In this document: positions 47,107-56,070 of the stretch, piece by piece | Numbering within the stretch: the first letter of the stretch is position 1 | Layout of the letters: the number at the start of each line of letters is the position of its first letter | NCBI RefSeq assembly: GCF_025263565.1 | Contig: NZ_CP079865.1 | Location: forward strand, 5,022,001 to 5,086,000 | Origin: Mycobacterium sp. SMC-8 | GTDB lineage: Bacteria; Actinomycetota; Actinomycetes; Mycobacteriales; Mycobacteriaceae | Reading direction: 5' to 3' | DNA: 64,000 bases | Position numbers and translations under genes: made by a program | The notes under the pieces: model-generated | Database searches by the model: none | Told to the model about the DNA's origin: nothing | What the model saw: only the letters and a program-made list of their open reading frames with translations

Positions 47107-47342
47107 ACGTAACCCCCAAGAACTTCAACTGCGCGCCGCACCGTCACGTTGGTCAGACGCTCAGCGGTTGCAACCAAGACGGCGTCCTTCAGGCGCGCGG
47201 CGTAGCGGCGGAAACGATCTCGCCCCCAGATAAAAGCGGTTTCGCCTCAGCATCGCGGCAGTCGCTTGTTTGAGCGCGACCTCGCAACATGGGGCCGGTG
47301 TGGCCACCAGGCCGCGGGTTCAGACCCCCGCCCCGATCGTCG
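47107..47342. other. Intergenic stretch with a weak tRNA-like motif
   Basis: These 236 bp lie between the antitoxin gene and the arsenic operon. The segment at about 47308-47325 contains GCGGGTTCAGACCCCCGC, reminiscent of a tRNA T arm with an 8-nt loop, but no complete cloverleaf could be drawn. It may be a remnant of a tRNA 3' end used for integration. Confidence 0.3.
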
Positions 47343-47370
47343 GGGTGTAGCCGATTGCACGGCTACACCC
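47343..47370 (-). terminator. Hairpin at the end of the arsenic operon, overlapping the last stop codon
   Basis: A perfect 11-bp stem, GGGTGTAGCCG with CGGCTACACCC, encloses a 6-nt loop. The TAG stop of the oxidoreductase gene (47363-47365) lies inside the stem, so translation and termination are tightly juxtaposed. No T-tract follows. Confidence 0.6.
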
Positions 47371-48802
47371 GTGTTGGGTGATCCTCCGAGGTCAGCTGAA
47401 CGCCTTTCGCCCGGAGTTGGCGCGCCCAGGTCTGGGTGGCCATTTGCGTGGCATCCCAGGGTGATCCCAGCGGCGGGGTGTAGGACAGGTCCAGCTCGGA
47501 GAAGCCCTCGACGCTCATCTCGTGGAACAGCGCGGCGGCGTAGGTGTCGACCCGCTTGGACACCTCTGCACTGCGGTGACCGACGAGTTGGGCCCCCAGC
47601 AGTCGACCGGTGCGTTCATCGCCAGTGATCCGGATGTGAATCGGGGTCGCACCCGGGTAGTACGCCTTGTGGTCATCGGGTGTGGCAGCGATGGTGGCTG
47701 GTGTCCATCCGCGGTCTGCGGCCAGCACTTCGTGGTCACGCAGCCCGGTGCGGGCGGCCACCAGGTCGAATACCTTGACCACCTGGGTGCCGAGGCTGCC
47801 GGCGAAGCGGGCGTCGCCGCCGAGGGCGTTCTCCCCGGCGACGCGGCCCTGCTTGTGGGCAGTGGTGCCCAGCGGCAGCCAGGTCACGCCGAGGAGGCGG
47901 TGGTGGGTGTGCACGCAATCCCCGGCGGCGAACACATCCGACAGGGTGGTGCGCATCGCCTCATCCACGGCGATCGCGCCCTTGATCCCGAGTTCGGCGC
48001 CGGCATCGGCGGCCAGCTCCACATCAGCCTTCACGCCGACCACGACGAGAACGAAATCAACTGTCTGATGCAGGGTTTCGCCATCACGATGAGCGGTCAC
48101 GGTGAGCGCGCCGTTGGCGGTGCGGGTGACGGCGGAGACGGTGGTGTTGGTGAGGACCTGCACGCCGTGGCGTTCCAGTTCGTCATGGACCAGGGCGCCC
48201 AGCTCGGGATCGACGGTCGGCAGTACTTCGGGTAGCGCCTCGATCTGCGTGACGGCGATACCGCGGGTGGTGAGTCCTTCGGCCATCTCCAGACCGATGT
48301 AGCCGGCGCCGATGATGACCGCGGTGGCCGGTTGGCGTTGCTCCAGGGACTCCATGACGGCGAAGGTGTCGCCCATCGAATGCAGCAGGTGCACGCCATC
48401 TTTGGGGCCGAGGGCGTCCGGTCCGGTCAAACCGGTGATCGGTGGGCGGGCACTGACGGCGCCGGTGCCCACGATCAGGGCGTCATAGGACAGTTCAGTG
48501 GGCGCCCCGGTGGGGTCGAGGACGTCGAGGGTGTGCTCGCCGACGTTAATTCTGGTGGCGCGGGTGTCGGTGAGGACCCGCATGCCGGTGGCGGCTAGGT
48601 CATCAGCGGTGCGGTGGGCCAGGTTGGTCCAGTGCGTGACCTCCCCGGAGACGTAGTAGGGGATGCCGCAGATGGAAAAATTGGGGTAGGCGTCGGCGAC
48701 GACGACGGTGACCTCGGTGCTGGGGTCGAGTTCACAGATGCGCAGAGCGGCGCTTATTCCGGCGTCGCTGCCGCCGATGGCGACGATATGGCGTGCGGGC
48801 AT
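47363..48802 (-). CDS. FAD-dependent pyridine nucleotide-disulfide oxidoreductase of the arsenic operon
   Basis: The 479-residue protein has a FAD-binding start IVAIGGSDAGISAAL, a single redox Cys in NFSICGIPYYVSG as in CoA-disulfide reductase/NADH oxidase types, an NAD-binding AVIIGAGYIGLEMAEGL, the FAD motif DVFAAGDCVHTH and a C-terminal dimerisation domain. In arsenic clusters such proteins are thought to support thiol recycling or thioarsenical chemistry, but their exact role is not settled. It lies 72 bp after arsC on the same strand and is the last gene of the operon. Confidence 0.88.
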   Translation of the reverse strand: MPARHIVAIGGSDAGISAALRICELDPSTEVTVVVADAYPNFSICGIPYYVSGEVTHWTNLAHRTADDLAATGMRVLTDTRATRINVGEHTLDVLDPTGAPTELSYDALIVGTGAVSARPPITGLTGPDALGPKDGVHLLHSMGDTFAVMESLEQRQPATAVIIGAGYIGLEMAEGLTTRGIAVTQIEALPEVLPTVDPELGALVHDELERHGVQVLTNTTVSAVTRTANGALTVTAHRDGETLHQTVDFVLVVVGVKADVELAADAGAELGIKGAIAVDEAMRTTLSDVFAAGDCVHTHHRLLGVTWLPLGTTAHKQGRVAGENALGGDARFAGSLGTQVVKVFDLVAARTGLRDHEVLAADRGWTPATIAATPDDHKAYYPGATPIHIRITGDERTGRLLGAQLVGHRSAEVSKRVDTYAAALFHEMSVEGFSELDLSYTPPLGSPWDATQMATQTWARQLRAKGVQLTSEDHPTRV

Positions 48803-48874
48803 GACGAAGTCTCCTCGGTGTATCGAGTGGGAAGGGTTGTGCTGCTGCGCTGCAGCGTGAGAGCGGGGTTGGTG

Positions 48875-49294
48875 TCAGGCGTCGGTGAGCGTGGTGTGCA
48901 GGCGTTGCACGCGGACGGCGATGTCGTCGCGGACCAGGCGCATACGTTCGAGGCCGTCGATACCGCGTTCGGAGGGTTCGTCGGTGTCCCAGTTCTCCAC
49001 CCGGGTGCCCGGCAGCGGATCGAGTTGGGCTTCCCGACCGAGCGTGACCACCAGGTCGACGTCGCGGGCCAGCTCGTAGTCCACCGGCTTGGGCTGCTCA
49101 CCGCTGATGTCGATGCCGACCTCGAGCAGGGCTTGGGCGGACAGGTCGTTGACCGCGCCACCGGGTTTGGTGCCGGCGGAGTAGACGGTCACGGTGTCGC
49201 CGGCGAGGTGGCGCATGAGCCCGGCGGCCATCTGCGATTTGCCGCCGTTCTTGACGCACACGAACAGCACCGACGGTTTCGACGAGGCGGTCAT
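48875..49294 (-). CDS. arsC: Arsenate reductase, low-molecular-weight phosphatase type
   Basis: The 139-residue protein has the P-loop [18 protein letters not shown] (CX5 loop with K-S in place of R-S). The late motif [17 protein letters not shown] holds the usual Asp. It resembles actinobacterial mycothiol-linked arsenate reductases. It reduces arsenate to arsenite, which the Acr3 pump removes. It lies 12 bp after the other arsC gene, so the operon carries two reductases of different architecture. A Lys replaces the usual Arg in the P-loop. Confidence 0.85.
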   Translation of the reverse strand: MTASSKPSVLFVCVKNGGKSQMAAGLMRHLAGDTVTVYSAGTKPGGAVNDLSAQALLEVGIDISGEQPKPVDYELARDVDLVVTLGREAQLDPLPGTRVENWDTDEPSERGIDGLERMRLVRDDIAVRVQRLHTTLTDA

Positions 49295-49306
49295 CAGGTC
49301 CTCTGC

Positions 49307-49984
49307 CTAGTTCTGGCGTGCGGTGACGTGGAGTTCCGCGAGCAGCCGGCGGACGCGTTCTTCGAGGTCGTCGCGGATCGGTCGGACCGCGTCGACGTCC
49401 TGACCTTCCGGGTCGGGCAGGTCCCAGTTCTCGTAGCGCTTGCCGGGGAAAATGGGGCAGGCATCTCCGCAGCCCATGGTGATCACCACGTCGGCGGCCT
49501 GGACGATTTCATCGGTCCAGGGCTTGGGGAATTCGCCGGTGATGTCGATGCCGACCTCGGCCATTGCCGCGACCGCGGACGGGTTGATGCGGTCGCCGGG
49601 TTCGGAGCCGCCCGACCACGCCACGGCGTCGTCGCCGGCGAAGTGGGTGAAGAAGCCCAAGGCCATCTGGGAGCGTCCGGCGTTGTGGGTGCACAGGAAC
49701 AGCACCGTGGGCTTGCCGTCGCTGATCTTGCCTTCCACCCGGGCCAAGGCGTGCAGGCGTTGGCGGGCGAACCGTTCGGCGAGCAGCGGAAGGAAATTGG
49801 GGACCGACGCGCGGCCGGCGAACTGATCGTAGGACGTGTGCAGGAACCGTTCGATCGTCTCGACACCGAAACTGTCGCCGAAGTCGCGCGCCAACCGGGT
49901 AGCGGCAGTCTTGAGCGCGTGCTGCTGATCGATGGACAGGTCGCGGTGCGGGCGCAGGGCGGCGGGGCTATCAGACATTGACAT
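49307..49984 (-). CDS. arsC: Arsenate reductase with N-terminal helical domain
   Basis: The 225-residue protein has an N-terminal helical bundle of about 85 residues (LSIDQQHALKTAATRLARDF), as in mycobacterial ArsC fusions. The phosphatase-fold reductase domain that follows has LFLCTHNAGRSQMALGFF (canonical CX5R-S loop) and late motifs MGCGDACPIFPGKRYENWDLPDP. The extra cysteines in GCGDAC are characteristic of this ArsC class. It probably uses mycothiol and mycoredoxin as the electron source. It starts 5 bp after the acr3 stop. Confidence 0.92.
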   Translation of the reverse strand: MSMSDSPAALRPHRDLSIDQQHALKTAATRLARDFGDSFGVETIERFLHTSYDQFAGRASVPNFLPLLAERFARQRLHALARVEGKISDGKPTVLFLCTHNAGRSQMALGFFTHFAGDDAVAWSGGSEPGDRINPSAVAAMAEVGIDITGEFPKPWTDEIVQAADVVITMGCGDACPIFPGKRYENWDLPDPEGQDVDAVRPIRDDLEERVRRLLAELHVTARQN

Positions 49985-49988
49985 GGTG

Positions 49989-51101
49989 TTACGACTCCTT
50001 TGTCGTGGACAGGTTGACAGCGACGGGCACAGTGCCCTGGTCGCGGAAGCGTCGGCGCAAGGCCAGTGACACGTACACCAGCCCGACCAGGACCGGGACT
50101 TCGATCAGTGGGCCGACCACCCCGGCCAGGGCTTGTCCGGAGGTGGCGCCGTAGGTGGCGATCGCCACGGCGATGGCGAGTTCGAAGTTGTTGCCCGCCG
50201 CGGTGAACGCCAAGGTGGTGGTGCGTTGGTAACCGAGGCCGATCGCTGCGCCGAGCAGATAGCCGCCGCCCCACATGATTGCGAAGTACACCAGCAGGGG
50301 CAGCGCGATCCGCACCACGTCGAGCGGGCGGCTGGTGATCTGTTCGCCTTGCAGCGCAAAGAGAACCACGATGGTGAACAGCAGCCCGTAGAGCGCCCAC
50401 GGTCCGATCCGCGGCAGGAATTGCGACTCGTACCAGTCGCGACCCTTGGTCTTCTCGCCCACTCGCCGGGAGAGGTAGCCGGCGAGTAGCGGTATGCCGA
50501 GGAAGATCAGTACCGACTTGGCGATCTGCCACGGCGAGGTGTCGATGGTGGTCTGTTCGAGGCCCAGCCAGCCCGGTAGCACCGATAGGTAGAACCAGCC
50601 CAGCACGGCGAACATGAAGACTTGGAACACTGAGTTGATCGCGACGAGGACGGCGGCGGCTTCGCGGTCACCGCACGCGAGGTCGTTCCAGATGATGACC
50701 ATGGCGATGCAGCGGGCCAGGCCGACGATGATCAGCCCGGTCCGGTACTCGGGGAGGTCGGGCAGCATCAGCCAGGCCAGGGCGAACATCAACGCCGGAC
50801 CGAACACCCAGTTCAAGAACAGCGAGCTGAGCAGGAGTTTGCGGTCACCGGTCACGGTGTCGAGCCGGTCATAGCGCACCTTGGCCAGCACCGGGTACAT
50901 CATGATCAGCAGGCCGAGGGCGATGGGCAACGAAATACCGTCTATCTGGACGCCGTCCAGCGCAGTGTTCATCCCTGGGATCCATCGACCGAGCAGCAGT
51001 CCGGCGACCATGGCGATGCCGATCCACACCGGCAGGAACCGGTCCAGGGTGGACAGCTTGCCCACTACCGGCGCTGAGGTACTCGCCACCGTGTCGGTCA
51101 T
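49989..51101 (-). CDS. acr3: Arsenite efflux permease Acr3
   Basis: The protein has about 370 residues from ATG 51101 (MTDTVASTSAPVVGKLSTLD). That start overlaps the arsR stop (ATGA), which decides it over the longer open frame to 51191. Ten membrane helices are present. The conserved Cys in ARCIAMVIIWNDLACGD, and GNNFELAIAVAIATYG in a later helix, are the BART/Acr3 signatures. It exports arsenite from the cytoplasm. It is the second gene of the arsR-acr3-arsC-arsC-oxidoreductase operon. Confidence 0.95.
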   Translation of the reverse strand: MTDTVASTSAPVVGKLSTLDRFLPVWIGIAMVAGLLLGRWIPGMNTALDGVQIDGISLPIALGLLIMMYPVLAKVRYDRLDTVTGDRKLLLSSLFLNWVFGPALMFALAWLMLPDLPEYRTGLIIVGLARCIAMVIIWNDLACGDREAAAVLVAINSVFQVFMFAVLGWFYLSVLPGWLGLEQTTIDTSPWQIAKSVLIFLGIPLLAGYLSRRVGEKTKGRDWYESQFLPRIGPWALYGLLFTIVVLFALQGEQITSRPLDVVRIALPLLVYFAIMWGGGYLLGAAIGLGYQRTTTLAFTAAGNNFELAIAVAIATYGATSGQALAGVVGPLIEVPVLVGLVYVSLALRRRFRDQGTVPVAVNLSTTKES

Positions 51102-51472
51102 GCCGTCGCCCCTGCCAGCGCTGCCGCGTCGAGATCCAGCAGCGCCGCGATCTCGCGCAGCGCCTCCGGGACTACGGCGTAGTACACCCACGACGCCCGA
51201 CGCTCGGAGGTCAACAAACCGGCGGCGCGCAACACCTTGAGGTGATGCGACACCGTGGGTTGGGAGACGTCGATGCCGCCCGAGATGTCACAGACGCACG
51301 CCTCCCCACCGGAATGACTGGCGATCGCACTGAACAACCGCAGCCGCACCGGATCGGCGAGCGCCTTCAACTTCTTGGCCATCTCGGCGGCTGCAGGTTT
51401 AGTGAGCGGCTCCCGCAGCAGCGGCGGCGTCACGCAGCACGCGTCGGCCGCCCCGGCCTGTTGATTCGACAT
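51098..51472 (-). CDS. arsR: ArsR-family arsenic-responsive repressor
   Basis: The 124-residue winged-helix protein has ADACCVTPPLLREPL near the N-terminus and EACVCDISGGIDVSQPTVSHHLKVLR. The Cys residues at about 12-13 and in the ACVCD segment could form the As(III) site, which releases the repressor from DNA. It is the first gene of the arsenic operon and is translationally coupled to acr3. An inverted repeat overlaps the start region. Confidence 0.93.
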   Translation of the reverse strand: MSNQQAGAADACCVTPPLLREPLTKPAAAEMAKKLKALADPVRLRLFSAIASHSGGEACVCDISGGIDVSQPTVSHHLKVLRAAGLLTSERRASWVYYAVVPEALREIAALLDLDAAALAGATA

Positions 51473-51498
51473 TCATCGATATTGACACTCATCGAATC
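51463..51498 (-). promoter_or_regulatory. Operator-like repeats at the arsR promoter
   Basis: An outer inverted repeat, GATTCGA (51463-51469) and TCGAATC (51492-51498), encloses two direct copies of TCATCGA (51473-51479 and 51489-51495) spaced 16 bp. The left arm overlaps the arsR start codon, so repression would block a near-leaderless transcript. It is different from the CTAC-N11-GTAG family. Confidence 0.55.
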
Positions 51499-51734
51499 AC
51501 GGGGCAAGTGAACGACAGATGAACACTGCCGCGACACTCCCGGCCGGCCCCAGCCGACACCGCCACCACCGCGGGTGATTGCCCGTCACTACCTGACCGT
51601 TAGCCCAGTCGCGCCAGTAGAGCTGCGCAGCGGAGTAGGCACTGGCTGCTGCCGCCGCGTAACTCAGCCCGGTCCGCACACCGCTATCACTCATCCAGGG
51701 AGCCACCCATGTACACGCCTGCACCACCTACCTG

Positions 51735-52181
51735 GTGTTGTCGGACTACTACCACCGGCCCACTCAGCTCAACGCCGCTCACACAGCGTTCGAGTTGATC
51801 TCCCTGGACGAGGCCAGGCCGCGCGTCGTCGGCGTGGCCACCATCGAGCCCTACTCCGAACTCGACGCCCGCCGCGACCTCCACGCCGTATTCGCCGCCA
51901 GCCCCGTTCACTGCGCTCGCGTCGTAGAGAGACCTGACATGACAACCGTGTTCGTGGCCACCGTCCGGACCCCAGTCGAGGCGACGGCCGTCGCGCACAC
52001 CGCCGACCAAGCCGCCAGGCTGGCATGCGAGCTGGGTATGGAGTCCCTGCAGAGCGTGCACGGCGACTTGGGCTACGACGATCCCATGTTGGTCGGGAAG
52101 TACTTCGGAGTCGACGTGCTCCCGTTCGAGGTCGGCGGCCCCACGCAAGTTACGCGCCGCTCCAGGCTGCTGGCGTCGTAA
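51735..52181 (+). CDS. Hypothetical protein, plasmid-type
   Basis: The 148-residue acidic protein (AFELISLDEARPRVVGVATIEPYSELDARRD, then LACELGMESLQSVHGDLGYDD) has no signal or membrane segment. The start is weak (TTG at 51735, GTG at 51732). Frames upstream around 51709 (ATGTACACG, a different frame) could mean that a frameshift has removed the true N-terminus. Composition is convincing, but no family is recognised. It lies divergent from the arsenic operon. Confidence 0.5.
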   Translation: MLSDYYHRPTQLNAAHTAFELISLDEARPRVVGVATIEPYSELDARRDLHAVFAASPVHCARVVERPDMTTVFVATVRTPVEATAVAHTADQAARLACELGMESLQSVHGDLGYDDPMLVGKYFGVDVLPFEVGGPTQVTRRSRLLAS

Positions 52182-52417
52182 CTCCACCACCCCCGTCATG
52201 CCTACTACCTGACCCCCGTCGCCGAGCTGCCCTACCCCCACACGATGGGTGAGCGGCCCCTCCCGGACGGCACACGCTCCAACTGTCCCCTTGCCCTTGA
52301 GGCTGTGCTCCGCACACGCGTCAGCACCCCGGGCAGGGCGGCCACCGCGAACTGTTCACCGACGACGCGATCTCCGCGCGCCGCCAAGCCTGCGACGTCC
52401 ACGCCGGAAACTGGACC

Positions 52418-52729
52418 GTGGTGCTGCCCGCAGTCACGGCCTTCCTCGAGCCTTTGCCGGCCAGTGCCGACACCGCAGCCATCGCCCACGCCGCGCGCAA
52501 CCATGCACCGTTCGCCGGTTTCACTGCGGCCGACCGCCGACTGACGCTGGCGCTGCTGAGCTACAGCGACTCGCTACGCGTCTACACCAACGGCCACGGC
52601 CAGCGCGAAACGATTGGCCAGCACCGCATCTGCTGGGCCCGCACTGCCGGCGTCTGCGCGCTGCCCGTGTGGTTCGACGCCACAACGGTGCGCCCGCCGC
52701 GCGACGCGGTGCTCCTGCAGCGCGGCTAA
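52418..52729 (+). CDS. Hypothetical protein, probably N-terminally frameshifted, stop codon within an IS target duplication
   Basis: The 103-codon frame reads convincingly (TAAIAHAARNHAPFAGFTAADRRLTLALLSYSD, RICWARTAGVCALPVWF). Coding-like sequence in the same frame continues upstream to about 52301 (ELFTDDAISARRQACDVHAGNW) without a start codon. Another frame before that (MGERPLPDGTRSNCPLALEAVL, from 52245) looks like its real N-terminus, so a frameshift near 52300-52320 is likely. The TAA stop lies within the CTAAG duplicated by the IS1380-family element. Function unknown. Confidence 0.45.
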   Translation: MVLPAVTAFLEPLPASADTAAIAHAARNHAPFAGFTAADRRLTLALLSYSDSLRVYTNGHGQRETIGQHRICWARTAGVCALPVWFDATTVRPPRDAVLLQRG

Positions 52730-52730
52730 G

Positions 52731-54401
52731 CCTCGATCCACCGGTGAGCTGTCGGTGTGAAGTCGATTTCGATTGTGTGCGTTGGGCCCGGGGTGTGCCG
52801 TGAGGTGGGTGTGTGTGATGGCCCGATCTCGGTATCGGCTTGTTCCTGTGGGTCTTTCGTCTCGTGCGGGCGGTTGGGGTTGCTCTGTTAGGCCAGCAGT
52901 GGCCGGTTTCGGCCAAACAGACTGTGGAACAGGGTGTTCCACGCGGTTTCCCAGGGCCAGTTGCGTGGCAGGTGCAGGGTCAGGCGTCGGGCCGAGGAGG
53001 CGATGCGTGCCGGCACGCTGATCAGGGTGCGGCGGATGGTGCCGGTGCGGGCTTTGGCCAGCGCTGGTCCGGTCAGGGTGGCCGCGGCGCGGGTGAGGTT
53101 GAACGCCATCGCTGCGCACACCAGCCAGGCGGCGTTGGCGCCGAATCGCCCCGAGGGCAGATGGGCCAGAGCAGAGTCTTTGAGGTCGGCGTGGACCTGC
53201 TCGATGAGCGCGTGGCCGCGGTGGGTCTTGTCGGCGGTGACGGTATCGAGGTCGGTGGTGGTGAAGAAGGCATGGAAGCGCCAGGTGTCGAACAGGGTGG
53301 TCTGCCCCTCGCCGCTGGCGGGGTTGAGGTCGGGGATGCGCCGCACCACCAGCCTGCCGGGGATCTGCTCGCTGGTTGTGCGGGAGCTGAACGCGGTGAA
53401 GTCGATCTCGGCGACCTCGGCGCGCGAGATCCAGCGCTGGGTGTTCTCGTCGTAGATCGCGTCGGTGTACTGGATCGGGATCCAGGCGTCCTCGGGTATG
53501 GCGGCGATGGCGACTTTGACTTTTGGGTCCAGGCGCACGGTGATCGACACGTCGGCACCACCGCGCAGAGCAGCCGCCACGGTTGGGTAGCCGTAGAACG
53601 CCGAGTCGGCTCGCAGCAGCGGCCGGGTGGCTGCCGCCGAAGAGCGCAGTCGTGTCACGGTGGCCAGCGTGTCGCCGACGATGCGGGCAGCTCCACGTGC
53701 TGATCCGCAGGCGCCTTTGCGTAGGCGTTGGCCGCAGATGATCGGTGCACCATGCTCAGTGGTGAGCGTGGCGATCAGCGCATTTAACCCACGGACCCCG
53801 GAGTATCCGTAACCAGATCCCTGTTTGGTGTAGCCGTGCACTTCGATGATGGTGTCATCGAGATCAACACACACCGGACCGTCAACACCGGCCAGCACCG
53901 GAGTGCGTTCGTGCAGACCGGCCAGCAACCGCGCCGCCACGGCGTCGAGTTGGCGGACATGACCGAAGCTGAATTCGCGCAGGAACGATCCCAGCGTCGA
54001 CGGGGCGTACGGGCGGTCGAACACGGTGCCCATCGCGCCGTGGCGCAGCAAGGCCATGTCATCGATGCTGTCAGCCCCAGCTACCATGCCCGCGACCAGC
54101 GACAAGACTTTCGCCCCGGCGTTGGCGCCCTTGTCGGTCGGCACCGTGATGTGCTCATCAGCCAGGCTGCTCAACCCGCACTGATGAGCCAGAGCGGCCA
54201 TCGGGACCAGCCCGGCACACGACACCAGATTGGGGTCATCAAAGCGGGCTGACGCCACAGGACGAGTGTGAGATAGTTGCATCTACGAGATGCCCTTCGT
54301 TCTGACCGAATGTGATCCTAGACAAATCCCATTCTTTCACCGCGACAGGGCATTTCGTTTTTACAACCCGCCCCAACTCCTATTCGATCGGTGGATCAAG
54401 G
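52731..54401 (-). mobile_element. IS1380-family insertion sequence (about 1.67 kb)
   Basis: The inverted repeats are CCTCGATCCACCGGT (left) and, as reverse complement of the right end, CCTTGATCCACCGAT. Both flanks carry CTAAG (52726-52730 and 54402-54406), which I read as a target-site duplication. One intact transposase gene lies on the minus strand. Confidence 0.85.
52888..54282 (-). CDS. IS1380-family transposase
   Basis: The protein has 464 residues, normal length for the family. The DDE-type core includes VCVDLDDTIIEVHGYTKQG (first Asp), PLLRADSAFYGYP (second Asp) and, near the end, HRGHALIEQVHADLKD (Glu). The C-terminal HLPRNWPW is a family hallmark. The gene appears intact and the element is flanked by a fresh duplication, so insertion may be recent. 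Confidence 0.95.
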   Translation of the reverse strand: MQLSHTRPVASARFDDPNLVSCAGLVPMAALAHQCGLSSLADEHITVPTDKGANAGAKVLSLVAGMVAGADSIDDMALLRHGAMGTVFDRPYAPSTLGSFLREFSFGHVRQLDAVAARLLAGLHERTPVLAGVDGPVCVDLDDTIIEVHGYTKQGSGYGYSGVRGLNALIATLTTEHGAPIICGQRLRKGACGSARGAARIVGDTLATVTRLRSSAAATRPLLRADSAFYGYPTVAAALRGGADVSITVRLDPKVKVAIAAIPEDAWIPIQYTDAIYDENTQRWISRAEVAEIDFTAFSSRTTSEQIPGRLVVRRIPDLNPASGEGQTTLFDTWRFHAFFTTTDLDTVTADKTHRGHALIEQVHADLKDSALAHLPSGRFGANAAWLVCAAMAFNLTRAAATLTGPALAKARTGTIRRTLISVPARIASSARRLTLHLPRNWPWETAWNTLFHSLFGRNRPLLA

Positions 54402-54532
54402 CTAAGGCGCCCTCTCGGCCGCTCCCCTGGCCCGTTCAGCTCGACGCTGCGACACCGCCCGCCAGGACGACGAACCCGCCGTCCAAGGGTCTCTGGCGCA
54501 ACACAGCCACCGCCGCTCCGCCCGCGCCAGGA

Positions 54533-55035
54533 TCACCACAGCGTGGGCTGATCACCAAGCAGCGCCGCCTGCACCGCGGCGGCATCCCAGCCATGGCGCA
54601 CCGCCTCGCGTAGCGCCACCGATCGCTCACGCCGTACACCGCGACTGTCGAAGCGTCGCACCGCATGGCGCCCACCGCCGCGACGCATCCGCGCCATCCC
54701 CTCCATGTTGTCGCCCTGGGAGCCCGACACCACGTGCTATTGAACGTCTGTCGCGGCCGCGATTTTTACGACACCGGGTTGTCGCATTCGTGCAAACCCA
54801 GCACGCCCGCCGCCACGCTTCCGCCTGCGATCGCCAACGCGTAGCGATGCGGACGCACACAGAACCCCACACCGTCGCGCGTGAGATAGAAACGGCCGTA
54901 ACCATCGGCACCGATCGCCCCGGTCCAGATGTTGCAATCCGAAGGCGTTGGCCCACAGACGACGTGGCTATGAAACCGGGCAATCTCAGCGGCGTGCAAC
55001 AGCCGATCAACAACCAGCTGTCCCGCGCTTCTCAA
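54533..55035 (-). pseudogene. HNH-endonuclease-like gene broken by a frameshift and a stop
   Basis: The frame from 55035 reads CNIWTGAIGADGYGRFYLTR, RPHRYALAIAGG and LHECDNPVS, then stops at 54766. A second frame resumes with KIAAATDVQ, a TAG, and HVVSGSQGDNMEGMARM. Inserting one base after ECDNPV (giving CVKIAAATDVQ) and reading the TAG as CAG would join them into the pattern of mycobacterial HNH-type proteins (HECDNPxC ... HVVxGTQxDN). Two independent lesions therefore suggest decay. Family assignment rests on this pattern only. Confidence 0.6.
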
Positions 55036-55366
55036 GGCCGCTGACCCTACGTCCGTGCACAGACACTGGGCCTGTCCAGAGCCGCCTGCGGCGTCCCGAC
55101 TGACAGGGCCGCAGCGGCGTTCAAGGAGCTACCGCTGCGCTGTGCCATCTGAGACACGGCCGAACAACGCCCTGCGCCGCTGCAAATCCCCCTGAGTCGC
55201 GACCCCCTGCGCTCAACAGTCCCGGGTCCGTGCGCAGCTCCCGCAGCGCATCGTCGCGATGCGCGAGGGCCGGCGGATTCCCGGCGCCGAGGCCGCCGGA
55301 GTTCTGCTGCCCTCGCAACACGATGTTCGTCTCATCCACCGTGACGCGCACCTGTCGTCCCCTGCA
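55036..55366. other. Stretch with possible small minus-strand frame
   Basis: These 331 bp lie between the HNH-like pseudogene and the coiled-coil protein. A minus frame 55121-55351 (MRVTVDETNIVLRGQQN then AHRDDALRELRTDPG) has acceptable composition and could be a small gene or a remnant, but no family is recognised and it is not called. Confidence 0.35.
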
Positions 55367-55837
55367 TCAGGCCGAGGCCGCGTCGGGCTCGTCGGCCCCC
55401 GGGTAGGCGACACCGCCAGGCTCGCCACCAACCTCACCGCCACCGCCTACTGCGTGCGAACCGTTGCTGGGCGTGGACTTCTCGGCTTTCGGAGCGTGCC
55501 GCAGCATGGTCCGAACAATGCCGATCCCGACGTCTGTCCGTGCGGCAATGGTCGTCAGCGTCTCATCACGGCCCTGCATGCGCGCGACCACCGCGCCGGC
55601 CTTCGCCCGGTGCGTGGCCACGCGCTTGGCCGCTTCGGCGTCCACCTGCTCGCGCAGCTGCGCCAGGCGCTCCGTCTTCCAGACCTCGACCTCGGCGACC
55701 TTGCCGACCTCGTACAAAAAGTTCGTGGCGTCGTCGATGTTCGCCTTATCCCGCGCAGCACGCGCTTCGTTGGCGCGCCGGGTCGCTTCCACAGCCCGTC
55801 GCCGGGCTTCCAACTTGGACGTTCCTGCTGCTGTCAT
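55367..55837 (-). CDS. Coiled-coil, helix-turn-helix-like small protein
   Basis: The protein has about 156 residues from ATG 55837 (MTAAGTSKLEARRRAVEATRR); the longer frame to 55942 adds a Gly-rich, unlikely N-terminus. Residues 5-85 form a long charged helix or coiled coil. Residues about 90-115 (ETLTTIAARTDVGIGIVRTML) look like a helix-turn-helix. A Gly/Ala-rich tail follows. Similar small proteins are common on mycobacterial plasmids and islands, where a DNA-binding or copy-control role is often supposed. The function is unproven. Confidence 0.6.
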   Translation of the reverse strand: MTAAGTSKLEARRRAVEATRRANEARAARDKANIDDATNFLYEVGKVAEVEVWKTERLAQLREQVDAEAAKRVATHRAKAGAVVARMQGRDETLTTIAARTDVGIGIVRTMLRHAPKAEKSTPSNGSHAVGGGGEVGGEPGGVAYPGADEPDAASA

Positions 55838-56070
55838 GACCGGGACACTAAAACCGGCCGGGCCGGACGTGCCACCACCACAGCCACATTCGCCACCCAC
55901 CAATTTTTTCGTCGCCGCCCCTGCCGCACCACCGCACCTCACTCACCCACCGTGCGCCCCGTCCCCTCACCACCGCCGCACCGGCCACTCAGCTCACCCC
56001 TCACAGGCACCTTCCACGGCCCAACGACAGACCACACACCTCTTGCCTGCAGGCGGCATCTAACGGGTAT

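Noticed and set aside
47300-47335. tRNA-like T-arm sequence
   Set aside because: The loop is one base too long and no acceptor, D or anticodon arm could be drawn, so no tRNA was called.
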